A stretch of DNA of 64,000 bases from Stratiolaelaps scimitus (lineage: Eukaryota; Arthropoda; Arachnida; Mesostigmata; Laelapidae): the NCBI GenBank assembly GCA_019614645.1, contig JABWDB010000008.1, positions 6,572,001 through 6,636,000 on the forward strand. The letters are read 5' to 3'. A program made the translations under genes and the position numbers. How positions within the stretch are numbered: the first letter of the stretch is position 1; every line of letters begins with the position of its first letter. The notes beneath the pieces are model-generated. The model did no database searches. It saw nothing but the letters and a program-made list of their open reading frames with translations, and was not told the DNA's origin. Shown piece after piece: positions 13,893 to 25,150 of this stretch.

Positions 13893-14519
13893 TCCCCATT
13901 GCACCGGCTGCCACAAGCTTAACCATAACTACGGGCTAATTTGATATGCTGTGCTGCTCTTAAAAGCTGGTTCATATATTTATTGTATTGCGGCACGGAG
14001 AAGAAGGGCTAAAAGAGAATCCGCAACAAAGGCTAGCGATCTGCCGGGAACTGGAAGAGGTCAGGAAAACTAACTCCGATGTCGACAGTGGGCGAGCGAC
14101 TAAGGATGGCATTGCTGCTTTTATCAAGTACATAATGAAGCGTGGTTAGCGAGAGTAAAATTGACCAGGGAGATCTTAGTCGAAAATAATCGAAGAGAAA
14201 GAGTCAGAATCTCAAGACTTGTCAAACAAATAGCCGAGCGCACAGCAGGTACGGGTACGCGGTCAGGCACAGAGGAACAGCGTGAAACGATACCTCGCTC
14301 GGGATCCGGTGCGTCTCAAGAGGTGGAGAACTCGACGAGAGGACAGTCGCAAGGTACACTCTGAAATAATATTTAAACAAGTGCCAAACCACAGTCTAAC
14401 TGTTCGAGACCAACGGCTTTTAGTGAGTAAGAGCCTCACACTGCTGTGGCAAATACCCCTCTAACAAGAAAGCTCGATCCGTGATGGATTTTACCCCCTT
14501 GCGCGAAAAAAAAGTTTAC

Positions 14520-14660
14520 CCTTTTATAGGTAAAGGTAAAGGTTTTATTGGTTTATTAAAGGATCTGCAATTTTACAATGCTTAAGCTCTCTTATATGTC
14601 ACGCAGCGGGGCTCGAACCTATTGATAGCCTGTTGCATTGTCTTGACCACTCATATGTAA
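14520..14660 (-). mobile_element. tRNA-derived SINE-like element
   Basis: On the minus strand 14654-14640 reads ATGAGTGGTCAAGAC, similar to the A box of Ser/Leu-type tRNAs. 14619-14609 reads GGTTCGAGCCC, an exact pol III B box, about 20 bp further on. The cloverleaf is not complete (no proper acceptor stem), so this is a tRNA-derived repeat rather than a tRNA gene. The tail contains CTTTACC units (GGTAAAGGTAAAGG on plus) and the block shared with 13848-13892. A head with pol III boxes plus a tail present elsewhere is the layout of a SINE. Element borders are approximate and I see no clear target-site duplication. Confidence 0.5.
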
Positions 14661-16072
14661 ATTCTGTCATATTGGCAACAGCTTTTCGTTCGTACGGCAA
14701 CCAAAACGCCATTCTTCACTTGCTATAAATTCGCACTATGAGGTGAATACTGTCAAAATTAGGACTTCCAGTCAAGGTTTTCAAGTCAAATCAAGACGAT
14801 AGTGACGCTAAATGCCTGTATATGTTAATTTCGACAGGATTTAGAACTGTTTAAGTCTTATCATTTACATCCCTGAATAAAAACCTCAATCCAATAAGCT
14901 CTTTAAAGCTCACCGAAAACCTCGTAAGAGCATCGCCACAACATCCGCCAACACATCACTCATTTGGTCCGAATTTCACGCCCGAATTTTCGACAACAGG
15001 CCACGAACACATATCTCAGTTTACTAATGGAACCGGCACGGTTCAATTAGGCTTGTGCTCAAGGGCTCAGTCATGTCTGCCCGACGTCTTGATCGACATG
15101 AAGCAAGTCATATTATACATACCTGTCGAAGCCGCTCAGTTAGTACCCAATTAAGCTGTTATGCAAATACGGGCATGGAACAGTTAGTTCTACCTCGGCT
15201 GGATCGAATTCGTATTGTACATATATGTATGTAGTGCTAGAGCGATGAAATTTTTATGCAATTATGCATTTACATGAGAGCATAGTGCGCACGACTACAA
15301 ACTATTTACCTATTTACTCGAAGCTGCAACTGCGCCTGCAAATCGTCGCTTGCTAGCTGGCGGGTTAAACTAAATAACTTGGCGAAATGATTTTTATGTA
15401 ACGTCGTTCGCGCCTTTTTTTGCCGCTTATGGCCGTCGCCACAACGAGGGCCGTCAGGTGGTGGTAGTGGCCGAGCATGCTATTTATTTCTGCAAAGCTC
15501 AATTGAAGGCACTCGTTCATTACAACGCTGTAAAAAATTAGGCTTTCGTGTTTAGCTCCAAAGTAATCGCAATGCTCACCGTTGAGCCAGCGAGCTTACG
15601 AATGCACGAGAGTGAAAGTTTTTCATATCGTCGTTATCAGCCGATCATGCATGGCGTGGGCCACCCTTGTAAGTTGTTTGATTCGGTGCCTGCCGGAGTA
15701 CGCGACAATCGGCGCAGCGCTGGCATAAATATACCAAAATGAACTTTTCGTATGGCCATAATATAGATATACATTTCACTGCACCGCTCCAGTAAAAAAA
15801 GTTAACATCCGATCTTCTTAACTGACTTTTTGAAACCAGCGAAATTTTGCTGTCGTGCTCTAATTCGTAAGTAACGTTTTCGTAACTTAATAAACATCAC
15901 TTGACGCATGCTTAGAGCACATTAAGTTAAATGTGTTTAGAAAAGCGTTCTAATTGTGGTAGCAAATCTAATTTTCAGTAATTACGCCGCATTCTACAAT
16001 ATATACCAGTGTTTTGTGGTTGTACCATTACAAGTGTATTCATTTATTTGTAGACAAAGCTGAACTGTTCGT

Positions 16073-16076
<4 letters not shown>

Positions 16077-16106
<30 letters not shown>
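16077..16106. repeat. (AT)n microsatellite
   Basis: About 15 perfect AT units. Confidence 0.95.
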
Positions 16107-16107
<1 letters not shown>

Positions 16108-19100
16108 ACCCGCCTTGCCTTTCTGTAAATGTTGAACAACTGGCAGCTAATTTCAAGCGTATTCCATAATTTTCTGTGGCTTAATATATATACTACAGTT
16201 AGTGATCCAGCCGGAGACGGATACCACGCCGAGGTCGTCATGGGCTCGACGGAAAAAGCGATATACATACATACCTATATGTGAATCGATATATTTTAGG
16301 CTTGTCAATGTCGTTCTTCGCACTATTCTCTCAACATTCAGAATGGCATTTGGTAACCCGTGCAGATAACTTTTATCAACGTACGCTCCAAACAAACGTC
16401 GAAACTCGCAAAGGCTGCATAGAACAATGTGGCGAATATGAACGAATTGAATAGTGAATCCATAAATAGCTCAAATATATAATACTTGGACGGTTTCTCG
16501 ATCGATTGGCAAGTTGTGCGCCATTGACCTGCCCGAAGGCTACCACATATGTGGTGCTCTTCTGTATATCTGTCCATATTGCGATCGGCCTCTGTTTGTG
16601 ATCTATTAGGCCGACAACGTTACTCTCTGGAGTGGTTGATTGTGAATTATTCGCCTGCATTCGTACATGCATAACGACAGCAGCCTAGGCAACAACAGCG
16701 GCCGCATTTGCCTTCAATCATCCGGTTACCTAACAGGTCAGTAGTCATACGAAACAAACCAACAATACAAGTCTAACGGTTGACGAAGTGCCAGCTCCGG
16801 ACGAGTTGGGCGCGGAGCTGGTGGGAAGACGGCTCGGGCCATAAATTATGGCAAAGTTCGAGCTCAGTGGCTACCTCAGCAGGCAGCTCGCGCCCGCCGA
16901 CTCTCTGTGATGATGAACCCAGCGGCGGTCTATCTTATCCGCAGAGAATGATGGGGTGTGAATGAGCATAACTACACTGTCAGAGGCGCGCGTTAGCATA
17001 CAAAATCAGCTCCCAGAAGAGACCAGGAGAGGATCTCAGTCGTACGTAACCCACTTTCTATCTGTGTCATTTAGGGTGGCAACGTTTCACGGTTGCTATA
17101 GTTAATGTCTGTCCACACCCGTTGTGACAACACCGTCTCGGGGTGTTATCATATAGAGATCTGCGAAGTGATCCAGGCAGTTCTAAAAGCTGGCTGCGAG
17201 CTAGAATAGTCTGCGTTCAACACTGCGTCAGCCAGTAAATATGTATTCGAGCTGGACTCTTCCAGATAGCGATAGTGAAGTCAATCAAATCCAAGCGATT
17301 AAAGAAGCTTTTAATTAGAGAGTCGTCATCTTCATCCCGTCTCGTATACGAGTGGCCGCGTGTAACCATTAGATAGTGAACATAATGTTTAGACAAGCAC
17401 TGGAAATGCACTGTAGACTGAAGAACATTACAATAATTCTACCGTCAGAATAACAGATCTAGGATATACTGGCCTCAGGGGAAAATTCCTAGTGACCTTA
17501 GAAATTCTAAAGTACTCCACCCCTATTGAGGCTAGAGTTCATTTATTATAAATATGTTTTGCAATATTTACGGCAACGTGCAGAACCAGTTCATTAGCCT
17601 CTCACCTGGTACGGGTTATTTACATTGCTGTTGTACGAAATGTAAAATTCAGTTAGTGCCCATTCCCAAACAGGCGTCGTGTCTACTCGACCAGTTAATT
17701 GATATTGCGTGACAGAGTCCACAAATGATATTTTTAGTACGGTAAATTATAGTAGTCTCTGCTGTGGGGCGATTGTTACCGTTGTAGATAGTTAACACGC
17801 TGACAAAGATTGATCTCCCCCTAAGTCGTACAGGTTAATGGTAGACCACTAACTAGATCGTAAAACAATGTTACGCAAGTTGTCTACTGCGAATACTATC
17901 GATGCAGTCTATAATACATTATTAAAGAAAATCTACATATATATGAATATTGAGACACCGATCATATAGCGCCATATGAACTGTTCGTTCCTCTTGACTT
18001 CCCGGATCAAAATAACGTGAACAGAGGACGGTAGCGTGACGCATTCACCATTTCAAGTAATAGTGCTCCAGGTGGGTACCTCTGCCATGCGGCCCAAATT
18101 GAGTATACTGGAAAATGAAACAATCAAGTATCTGGACAAATATCGCGGATCTAGGGTGAGTTATGACTACTTATACGTTCATACAATCAGACAATTGCAA
18201 TAAATTATTTTTGGTAACATATCAATAAATTACCATAAATGTTAATTAGAGACATGTATCTTCTAATTTCAACTTCATGGAATAACCGCAAGATTACTGA
18301 ATGCCCGTATTGTTGAATACTTGAAATGAGTCCACATGAATTATAGCTTACTTAGACGGGGGCGAATTTTGACATATGGGCGAGTGTCCATACAGAACGG
18401 CTATCCAGAACAACAGAAAATAACATCTCAAGTGGGCCTGTTATATGTTCGATGTCGGATATTGATTATGATCGTGCGTCACAAAACATCTAATCCGAAA
18501 TTGATTCTGTTCGGCATACCGTATACCCACCTAATATCCTTATGTAACGTTCCACTCAGTTCTCAACTGCAAATGTCAGACGCGGTGTCAACTGCAGTCA
18601 TAATGCCAACTAATGTACTAAACCCGACCAAGCTTCGACAAGTGTGCCGATCTGAGCGAACCTCCTTGTAAGGCGATCTTCGTAGACAACCGTATTAATA
18701 CAATGATTACTTATCTTGTACAGATATCCTCCTACAAAGCTCACGAAGCTGATTTTGAGTTGCTGATTAAATGACTAAACTGAAAATGACTGCTGTTCAC
18801 CCCTGGCAACAGCATACGTTTATGCCTCGATTGGTTACGTGCTGCAAGGTCGACGCTCATCTTCTGGCTAGTTGTCAAATGAAAACGGAACCGAGCACAA
18901 AAGCTGATGGAAGGTGAAACTAATGCACGCGCGTGAAGCACGAGACGATCGAGAGTAGAAGATAGAGAAAAACGAGCCCCCGAACGGAAGTACTGCACTA
19001 GACAGGATGGGCGCCTAACTTGCGCTTGGCCTGCCAGCGGGTGAAGGGCACACTTCCCACCGAACTGTGTTGTGCCCCCTACGAAGGTGACCCACCGGGC

Positions 19101-19456
19101 CGAGGCGGTTTCTCGGCTGGTCGGACTTTAGCCTTTATTGTCCCCTCGATTTCGTCCTCCCGGGCCCGCCACCTGAGTAAAGCTAAGCCTCTATCTTATC
19201 GTGGGCGAGCCTCGCAGTGCAGGCTGGCCATGCTGCAATGAAGCGAAATTGTCGGAATTGTCTGACAGAGCGACGTGCTGACTGACGAAGTCCTCGGAAT
19301 CCTCCCGAGAAACGGCGGTGGCACACGGGAACGTTGAGAAACGCCGAGAACAGTAGTAGAAGCGAAAAAAAAGCCTGAGCCGAACATGAATACTAGGGAC
19401 CGAGAGAGAGAGTGCGCGGCCGGAAAAGTCCCGGCCGAAGGGTGAGCGACACTCAC

Positions 19457-19616
19457 TCCTTCTGCAAGTCGAGCAGAATGCGAACACGATAAACACTGGC
19501 TGCGCGCAGATCGCTTCCACTACTGCTCATGCGTTTTCCCTTTCATTTCAGAGCCATCCACCATCGCCACCCGCCCGATCTCCTCAGCTTGAGCTAGCTC
19601 CGACGACGGACGAACT
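19457..19616 (-). other. Candidate promoter and first coding exon
   Basis: Reading the minus strand, TCAGTTCG at 19618-19611 matches the arthropod initiator TCAGTY, with +1 at about 19616. A G/C-rich leader follows to an ATG at 19530-19528. The frame runs 24 codons (starts Met-Ser-Ser-Ser-Gly-Ser-Asp, later a Leu-rich RILLDLQK) plus 2 nt into AAGGA|GTGAGT, a consensus donor at 19456. There is no TATA box. The alternative frame 19520-19191 is longer but starts at a GTG. Function unknown; downstream exons would lie to the left and were not identified. Confidence 0.3.
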
Positions 19617-20113
19617 GACTCCGAGTTCGTTCGAGGGGTAGTCGCTTCGAGTGGGACTTTAGTGAGAGGCGGCGGTTAGCGGTGGAACTAGTAAGGGACA
19701 CGAGGAACACTTGATTTTTACAGGGATACAACTAACTGATATGACTGTGAGGACAACGTTCGGGCAGAGATGGCTGGCAGAGCGGGGAGGGTACGCGACG
19801 GTGACTGAGACGACGTGAGAAGTGGAAACCGACTTGAGAAGTTCACACATTTATTGGAAGGGATGAATGACACCTTGGCCTTAGCACAGTCGCTAGCGGT
19901 ACGTGCTGGCTGGTCCTCGCTGGCTGTCCTCTTCGCTCTCTCTGTCCCTGGGGGGTAGCCACACCCAATGGAATTGGAGATGTGCGATATTATTATGAAT
20001 TGATACTTGACTTCGTGTATGCTTCGTCGACCAGAAAAGGAAGATCGATGTACTGATTGACTACTTCTGTACGTCCTTAACGTGCGTTTTTTATGCCTGT
20101 GAATACTTAAACT

Positions 20114-20168
20114 ACGCCCACGATAACACAACTTTGAGGGGTTACCAAAGATGTGTTATCGTGGGCGT
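20114..20168. other. 55-nt stem-loop
   Basis: ACGCCCACGATAACACA at 20114-20130 is perfectly reverse-complementary to 20152-20168. After one mismatch the stem continues with CTTTG/CAAAG, leaving a 9-nt loop AGGGGTTAC. The stem is about 23 bp with a single internal mismatch. Neither arm lies in a credible gene. It could be a structured RNA, a tiny palindromic transposon remnant or a regulatory element; the sequence alone does not decide. Confidence 0.7.
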
Positions 20169-20585
20169 GATATGCGGACACAGCGCTGTATTCCTTAGGC
20201 GGGCAAGAATGGTAGTTATGCTGCTGCCAAAAAAAAATGTCTACGCTGTGAGCTTAAACAAACCCGTTCAGAGCGGCCATTTGCGCTCGATCTATCTACT
20301 TCTAGAGGAAGCTGTATACTGTTTAATTTTAATTATTTCTATTCGTTGAGTTTATCTGTATGCCTCATGTCAGCCACGTTTTGTTGTGATTCGAATGGGA
20401 AATATCGTGCGCGCACTCTGTGAAGCCTGCCACCTTTAAGAAGTTGGAACTCAAGTCAACAGAGGTTTGGACATAGGATTCATTCGAGTGTGTCGACGCC
20501 ATAAACGTCAATACCGAACTCAACGATATTCGAGCACCAATTGAAACATATGCGTTGCTCGTGAATATCGTTCAGTTCTAAATAC

Positions 20586-20851
20586 AAAAAGTATATCTTT
20601 TTTATTTAAGAGGTTAAAGGTAAATCCGCCCACGGGGCTCCGGGGCCGTGGCGAGCTCTGTAATCCTGCTTCTTGGAGGCTGGTCAAACGGATAACGTCA
20701 GCGCGGGGGTACTGCGAGTGAAGCCAGGCATGTTGACCGTGTGTTCGTACTAAGGCTGGCGTCGATATGCCCGAGTCTGGGGAACCAGTACTCGGACAGG
20801 TCGTCTGATGCGACTCGGATCATCTCAGGGTAGAAACAAAAAAATATATCT
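20586..20851. mobile_element. Retroposon-like insertion with near-identical flanks
   Basis: A GC-rich block of about 240 bp is set sharply into AT-rich DNA. It is flanked by AAAAAGTATATCT (20586-20598) and AAAAAATATATCT (20839-20851), which differ at one position and resemble a 13-bp target-site duplication. The right end is A-rich (AAACAAAAAAA), as in poly(A)-tailed retroposons inserted on the plus strand. The left end has a short stem formed by CCACGG and CCGTGG around 20630-20652. No open reading frame covers it. A non-autonomous SINE-like or 5'-truncated LINE copy fits best; the family was not recognised. Confidence 0.5.
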
Positions 20852-22380
20852 AAAAACGTATGAACTCATGCATACATGTTCTTTGCAATGATTGAACGAT
20901 ATTCACGGCAACGCACATGTGTCAGTATTGGCTCGAATCGTATATGTATATATACATTATAGGTTCACTGGAAATGCGATTATTAAAATACGTATATAGA
21001 GGTACGCCGTTTGTTACTGGCAGTATATATTCACAGTTAGGCTATAGGCGATCGCATCTTATCGTTGTTGATAGCTATTCGATTTGGCGGAGAATATATT
21101 TGCCTGCGGAAAATACCCACAGCGTGACTTGACGCTTGTCGAAAATTGTTAATTTAGCATTATGCTAATACGATGTAGTCGTACTCTGATTTCTTGCAAA
21201 TTGCTCGCTTCCTCAAATCCTGCATATATCTACATACGCATATCGCAAGGCACACACTTGTTTACGCTGTCTGCTTTACGTGTGTTGCGCCTATGCGCAG
21301 CCATGTATAGGTTCGGCGCGTGCGCGCCTGCTGGATTTCTTGTGAAGAATATCGAGATTGACGCTTTTCATGCTTTCTGTTCTTGTGTCCGTGTACACAT
21401 CCACGTGGATCAACGGGCTCGTACGAAGATCCCCTTCTCTAGTCCTGACGCATGCCATCGCATCTATGTCCAACGGTCTTTTCGTCTGAAACCAGTCGAT
21501 CTGTCCGGGTGTGTGTGTGTGTAATGTGTATGGAGGTATATGTACGTGGCTGCTTGCCCGCTAGCTCTGCTATGATCATATTGTGCTGGGTCAGTCTGGC
21601 GATGATTCGCCTCTGTGAGTCTATTCAGTGTTTGACCTCAATACATGAGGTCACTTGCTGGCGTGGGCGCCATGAGAGCTGGTACGCCGCCAGCAACAGC
21701 TCGCTCGGCCTGCCCTTGCTAGGCTACTACAGCATCAGCAGCAGTAGCACAACAGCTCGTCCCGCTGGCTGACTAACCGCGCGTTCTCGGAGCCACCAAA
21801 GCAACCCGCGCTGGCGTCCCGATGTGGCGGAGGCGTACTCGATCGGTTCGTCGATGGGCCGGTTCATCCATCGGCTGGTTCTTAGCGCAGCGCAGTCAGC
21901 TCGTGTCCACGGCCACCGGGTTCATTCTAGCGTGCTGCTTGTACGGCATGTGTGGGAGTACACTCGGCCCGCTACGGGCATGTTCGCTCTAATGTGGTCC
22001 CAAGAGATGTGGGCCTATGCAGATTCAAGGAGGCGGCGGCGGCGGTAGTAGCGACGACGATGCCAATGTTGATAGTTGGAGCTGAGGCTGAAGCCGGCTA
22101 ACGGACGGAGGGGGGGGGTAGACGGTTCGTGTTTAACCCCACGCACAGACGGGCAGACTCCGCTCATTCCCCTGCCCTGTATCTCATGTATAAGACGCGC
22201 CTTGGGGAATCTTTTGAAAGGCGGCCGACCCCATCAGAGGATCCGTCGACTGAAATTGAGCAGACGTCGCCGCTGGCATACATCGAACAACGGAGACAAA
22301 TATCTTTAAACTAATCACTCAGCTATTCAGCTATTGCTAACAGCCACTAAATAAGTGTGGCGATGTGTAACGATCACGTA

Positions 22381-22406
22381 CGATGACATTGCGTGAAATG
22401 TCATCG
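22381..22406. other. Hairpin, 10-bp stem
   Basis: CGATGACATT and AATGTCATCG form a perfect 10-bp stem around the 6-nt loop GCGTGA. It lies in non-coding DNA; function unknown. Confidence 0.7.
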
Positions 22407-23646
22407 CTAGCACGAGGGATCACGTGAAATACGCAGATAACAATTAACAAATACAGCTCTACAACGGTAGTATGCTTTATAGCATAGTATGATATAACTT
22501 CCATAATTTGCTCTGTTATTTCACTATTTCGATAGCTATGTGATAATTGTCCTGTTTCTATCATCGTTCAATGTCGATGGAGGGATACCTGCTGGAAGAG
22601 AAATTGTCCTATATCATAGAGCAGAGACTACTAAGAGGGATATAAAAATTAGGTGGACCTCCCTTTATGTTGGTTAATTAGCACAAATCCGTGAAATGCA
22701 TTCGACCACGATAGCAACCTTTGAGCAATAACTCAAAGATACAAATATATCCCGCGCACCGGTGTTAAATTCATTCTCAAGATGCAAGCACAAGCTACGC
22801 CCGACCGACAGCAACCTTGCATGACCTTGAATCTGTCCCAGCAGTTCAATTAGTAATTTCATTAATCCCTATTACCGAGTTAGGTAATTAACGATAATAA
22901 GGTTATGCGCTGCCGACGTGTGCCGTTGTCACACTGGTAAAATCCAACCTTGTGCCATGTTTGCCAAGTACGTTTCAAAGTGCCGCGTGGAAATGGAGGA
23001 CTAGATTGATAGATGAATGAATGAACGCTTAGTGTCTCGATTAGTGGCGCACGAGCATACGGCACTTTACATAGCTGAACTTTGAGGAGGATCAGCGTGT
23101 GTGTGTGTGTATATTTGCGTGAAATTTTATAAACTACGACTACCCTACTATTTATGTATACTGAACACAACGAATGGGCGGATTAATTAGCATTTTTGCT
23201 CAGTGGTAAACTTGGCGATCGTTTAGACATGGAGAGGAGACAAACAACGGGTTTAATCAATATAATAGATATCTAGATAATTCACATTTTACATCTACCT
23301 TCACTTCCCACCATTCCGACGGATGCTCTGTATTTTACACAAACACACACACACGCCCTGAAGAAGCGTTTTCGTTCCAGAGACGTTTCAACATAGCTTT
23401 CACCAGAAAACGGATCCAACAAAAAAAGTAACGCCGACACTTGAATGATCTCACGAGAAAATTGTGTCTTCTTACACATCTGCTAACGTATGTACACACA
23501 CACACACACTTTGCCCCGCCATCCATGCTATTATATATAAGGCTACAAACTGACCCGCGTCCTCGCTCCTAATAGAACAACATGCGCATTCGACTGGTAG
23601 AAGTAATTAGTTCGGATCACTTTGAGATCCGTCAGGAGAACAACGA

Positions 23647-24354
23647 ATGCCGCCGCGGCCGCCGCCACTTCATCCGCGGTCCAGCGTCCCATGTAGTGCC
23701 CGTGCTGGTGTATTATGGGAGGCAGTGGCTGCGGATCTAGAGACGATGTCTAGCCGCTTACAACAACAGCTCTCGTCGACTTCGGGGGCCCGTTGGCTCG
23801 TTCAGAACGGGCGCAAACTGCCGACACAAACAGTGGCGGCCTCAGCGAGCATCAGCAACGACCGCGCCACGATAATGGTGAAGCAGGATAATGGCATCTA
23901 ACAACACGGGGCTCTGGCGCCGCTATGTAATAGCCATCATAATAGCAACAACAACAACAACAACAGTACACTACATACCCAGCAGCAGCAGCAGCAACTG
24001 CTAACGGCTGCTGCGCTGTCACTAGTAGCAGAGGGTAGTGGCCGCCTACTGATGGTCTATATGGAGAGGCTACCAGTACTCGAATGGCGCTGCGAAAGGT
24101 TGCTGGCCCGACCGGGCAGGATGTTGCCCACGATGATGATGATGATGACGGTGATGATGCAAATCATTGTAGAGACATCCATTTCATTAGGCGGTGACCC
24201 CATCCGCCCTGTTTGCGTGGGCAAGCCACGACGGCGTGAACACGCCGGGGGAGAGGGGGCGGGGGGGTTGGGGGGCTCGTGCTGCTGTTACCCCCTACTC
24301 AACTATTATGTCGCGTCTTTTTCCTCTGCTTCCGTCGGTGCCGCCGTCACGTGA
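23647..24354 (+). CDS. Candidate Asn/Gln-rich protein frame with one in-frame TAA
   Basis: A single reading frame is open from 23626 to a TGA at 24352-24354, interrupted only by TAA at 23899-23901. The first part starts at ATG 23647 (Pro-rich start, then a serine/glutamine-rich 84-residue stretch). The second part holds six or seven Asn from AAC codons near 23946-23965, a Gln run from CAG codons near 23980-23997, then Leu/Ala-rich sequence and a Met run from (ATG)n near 24133. Homopolymer Asn and Gln runs are common in arthropod regulatory proteins, and codon choice is coding-like on both sides of the stop. The runs also come from simple repeats that would look similar by chance. Alternatives are two separate exons with the TAA inside an intron or boundary, a pseudogene, stop-codon readthrough, or no gene. 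No domain recognised. Confidence 0.3.
23946..23965. repeat. (CAA)n microsatellite
   Basis: Nearly seven CAA units inside the candidate Asn-rich frame, followed 13 bp later by a (CAG)n run of about five to six units. Confidence 0.9.
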
Positions 24355-24952
24355 AACGACAACACGAATGCCCTGCCCTAGCGTGCGCCAACACGCATGG
24401 CGTATTCAAGAGATTGTCTTTGGCGTTGAGTTACGGCGGGAAACAGTCCAAAAAGCGGCAGGTCTCGGCGTTCGCTCACGATTCCCCTGGGGGATAGCTA
24501 CATCGCTAATAGCTCCCGGGCGACAGCGTGCCGCGTAAGCCAGACACGAAGTTATTCTATTTCTGGAGACAACAACAGCAACATCAGCAACAACAACAAC
24601 AACTCAACCACTGTCGACATACTTTGCAAATGTGTTGTAATACGAAAAAAAAACAAACATAATAAGCACTGTCCATTATACACATGTAGATGTGGAATAC
24701 GACGTATGTCTAGACAGACAGATCCCGCTTGGAGATATGCAGTGAGCGTGACGGGCCAAAAATCCATAAGCTAATAGTCTATGCAGACTTTAAGGAATAT
24801 ATAAATGATTTAGGTTTGTGGCAGAAATGTCGACAGGGGATCTCGAAGCGGGTTGCGCTCGGCTTCACTTCACCTACTGCGTAAAATGGATAACTAAGTC
24901 TAATGTCGAATGCAGTCACCGTAGCTAAGCTGTGGCGCAGCATAATAAACAA

Positions 24953-24997
<45 letters not shown>
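24953..24997. repeat. (AT)n microsatellite, interrupted once
   Basis: About 22 AT units with one extra A at 24961, the longest AT tract in the window. Confidence 0.95.
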
Positions 24998-25003
<6 letters not shown>

Positions 25004-25118
25004 CTTGTTAGTCTCTAGGCCAGTAATGGCCAGGTATCTAACTTGCAGACGAAGCCAACTGGCTCTCATCATTCCAATCAAACGAGTTGCTTGACACCTA
25101 GGAAAGATGCTTCCTTTC

Positions 25119-25150
25119 ATAGTAATATAATTATAATAATATATTACTAT
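25119..25150. other. AT-rich hairpin
   Basis: ATAGTAATATA at 25119-25129 is the exact reverse complement of 25140-25150, with a 10-nt loop. It is AT-rich and could be a relic of an AT microsatellite. Confidence 0.6.

Larger units (their letters stand above)
13036..18900. other. AT-rich non-coding stretch
   Basis: If the first exon ending at 13035 is real, this stretch begins with its intron. It holds two (AT)n tracts and the two related repeat copies near 13.85 and 14.55 kb. Minus-strand frames at 16.0-16.7 kb are short and mutually overlapping and show no domain. I see no other gene signal. Confidence 0.4.
20170..23600. other. Mostly non-coding, with GC-richer island at 21.6-22.3 kb
   Basis: Contains the retroposon-like insert at 20.6 kb, a 10-bp-stem hairpin at 22381-22406 and short GT/CA runs at 23.1, 23.34 and 23.5 kb. 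The GC-richer island has open frames (for example 21824-22048 plus) with coding-like composition but no start context or splice sites that I trust. Confidence 0.4.

Noticed and set aside
14571..14660. True tRNA gene at the pol III boxes
   Set aside because: The acceptor and anticodon stems do not pair and the tail is repeated elsewhere, so a SINE-like element fits better.
16044..16672. Three overlapping minus frames
   Set aside because: They overlap in different phases without shared motifs; no frameshifted known protein could be reconstructed from them.
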